From Megamerina dolium (taxonomy: Eukaryota; Arthropoda; Insecta; Diptera; Megamerinidae), in NCBI GenBank assembly GCA_963854835.1, contig OY978527.1, positions 28,591,029 through 28,655,028 on the forward strand: a stretch of 64,000 nt of DNA. The letters run 5' to 3'. Below, one piece after another: positions 62,264 through 64,000 of this stretch. The translations under genes were made by a program, and so were the position numbers. The stretch's first letter is position 1. Each line of letters starts with the position of its first letter. The notes under the pieces are model-generated. The model made no database searches. It was not told the origin of the DNA and saw only the letters and a program-made list of their open reading frames with translations.

Positions 62264-64000
62264 TTGAAATGAAAGAATAAACAAATGCATGTGAGATGTT
62301 TGACCTTTATATACAACCAGAGGGTTATTGTAACAAAATATTTTCGAATTTTTCACTTTGATTTCACAAAGCTGTCTTTTGATTTTCTTCTATACACTTA
62401 TTTCAAAACGATAGCGTCAAAATTCCTCTCTGGGAATTCCGTACTTTGTTAAGTTCATTCTTGATATAAAAACTACAGATAGTTCCTCTTTCATACTCTC
62501 ACCAAAAATTTTGACATATAATCGTGAGCTTCACTTTTAATTACTTTGTCAAGATTTTTATTACCATTGTCACCTTGTTCAAGTTCAATTGTATTAAGGG
62601 TATTATAGGGGTATATAATTCACATTTAGGCTTTTGAATATAATTTGCCAAACATATTTTTACGCTTTTGTTATGTCACCACACGCGAAAGGGTCTAAGC
62701 ACACAAAGAAATATATCGGCAACTGCTTTAATTTAAGTAAATTTCAAATTAAAAATTTTTGTATTGTATTATCAGAAAAGTGTTGACCCATACGGCAAGT
62801 AGTGCAATCTATAAGAGCTTTTGTTTCAAAAATTGTTGCAAATAATTTTAAATATAAATTTCATCATTTTGAAAAATCGTCAAAATTCCCAGTGCATCTG
62901 CAAAATTTAGGGATTTTTTAAAGGAATATAAGGCAACACATAATTCATGTTTTAATATATCCGACAAAAAGAACGAATGGAATTACCTGTCCATTTATAT
63001 CACGATTATATTATGATATTGAGCTTATTTTTGATTAAATCTTATATCTGTCAAAGGTATATTAGCAAAGTAATATTATTATAACAATAACTAGAACAAT
63101 TAACCAGATAATATTACTATGGCAATAATAGAAAAGCACTTGTAATCCGTTTGTCCACGTATTTGTCAAACGTAGACAATGTAAACAAGATGCGATCTAG
63201 CTAGACTGTGAGCAATTGAAATAGTTTTGATATATAATTGGGAAGAAATAATTTAGAGAAATTGTGAAAATCGAAAAAATATAAACAAAATGACACAAGA
63301 TATATATCAAGGCTAATTTTTGAAGAATTTAAAACGGAAGCACTTCAACAAACAGACACTGACATGGTGGCAAATTAATCATAACGAACTGCAAATATTA
63401 AGTAAATAGAATGAGAAAAAATAAAAGTATAAGACAGCTGTTATTGTAACATCATTTATTTGATTTGTACAAAGTTATTGTGAAGTGACTGAATTGAATA
63501 TTGTTTGATTTTTTTGCCAAACCATAAAAAATTGTCTTTATAATCACAGCATCATAGTTTGTGGTAATTAAGATGTCGACTATTTATGGCATACTCACAT
63601 CCAGTTCCAAGAAAAAAAATCTTTATTTTTTATAATTGCCTGATTCAATGACAATGAATGAGTTAGACAGCAACCAAAATAAAAGAATACTAAAATTAAG
63701 AATTTATAAACATTTTTAGAATTATTTATAAATTCACCTTTGGAAAATTGATATTTATAAACTTCCAAAAAATTTCTAATTGAAAATGTTTTAGGTATTC
63801 AATATTTTTTGTTTACATTTATTTGATTGCGTTATAAAAGCGCAAGCGTATGAGTAGCATAAATATTTTCGGATGATTCTGCTATCAATGAATTCCATAA
63901 ATTCCAATGGTTTCTTAAAAATAAACAAAGATGTGTGCAAAGTATCTACTGCATATGCACATATAAATAATTGCCCACCAATTTAAGTCAGTATGTGTGT
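62264..64000. other. Gene-free AT-rich end of window
   Basis: No supported gene or repeat; low-complexity A/T sequence to the window edge. Confidence 0.4.

Noticed and set aside
58962..62327. A 14-bp sequence (TAACCCTCTGGTTG) and its reverse complement flanking 3.3 kb
   Set aside because: A 14-bp inverted match is expected several times by chance in a 64-kb AT-rich window, and nothing else supports an element with these ends.

Overview
The window looks like AT-rich nuclear DNA of a higher fly. Evidence: multi-exon genes with GTAAGT/AG introns, CAG/CAA (opa-type) runs in coding exons, several mariner/Tc1 families, a DD41D 'rosa'-type mariner of the kind described from tephritid fruit flies, DINE-1-like repeats with a (GTCY)n core, and a P-element-like relic. 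A tephritid is the best guess, but this is inference. There are two host genes; nearly everything else recognisable is mobile DNA.

1-15.2 kb: a head-to-tail array of a Ty3/gypsy-type LTR retrotransposon, all on the minus strand, with an exact period of 5,232 bp. About 2.8 units are visible, each separated by a single shared LTR, and the array runs off the left edge. Gag is open. Pol is broken identically in every unit: a 604-bp duplication of the gag-end/frameshift-site/protease segment, nonsense codons, and a deletion joining RNase H to the integrase core. The units are therefore non-autonomous copies of one already-deleted ancestor. An older, diverged LTR abuts the right end.

16.2-23.3 kb (+): a six-exon gene for a 1,184-residue low-complexity, RS/RD-rich protein, probably RBM33-like. 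Its last intron carries two mariner-superfamily insertions.

23.3-34.6 kb: AT-rich non-coding DNA, a decayed mariner, and a nearly intact DD41D element nested in an older DD34D mariner.

34.6-42.3 kb (-): a Costars-domain (ABRA/STARS-like) actin-regulator gene. Three exons are certain. A candidate phase-compatible first exon lies 6.4 kb upstream.

42.7-64 kb: a graveyard of small elements. It holds a mariner internal-deletion derivative, two copies of a tRNA-derived SINE, Tc1-like relics, four (TA)n arrays, a 5'-truncated jockey-type LINE with target-site duplications, two inverted DINE-like elements with about 300-bp internal tandem repeats, a composite inverted-repeat element, and P-element-like transposase remains. 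No rRNA or functional tRNA gene and no CRISPR array was seen.
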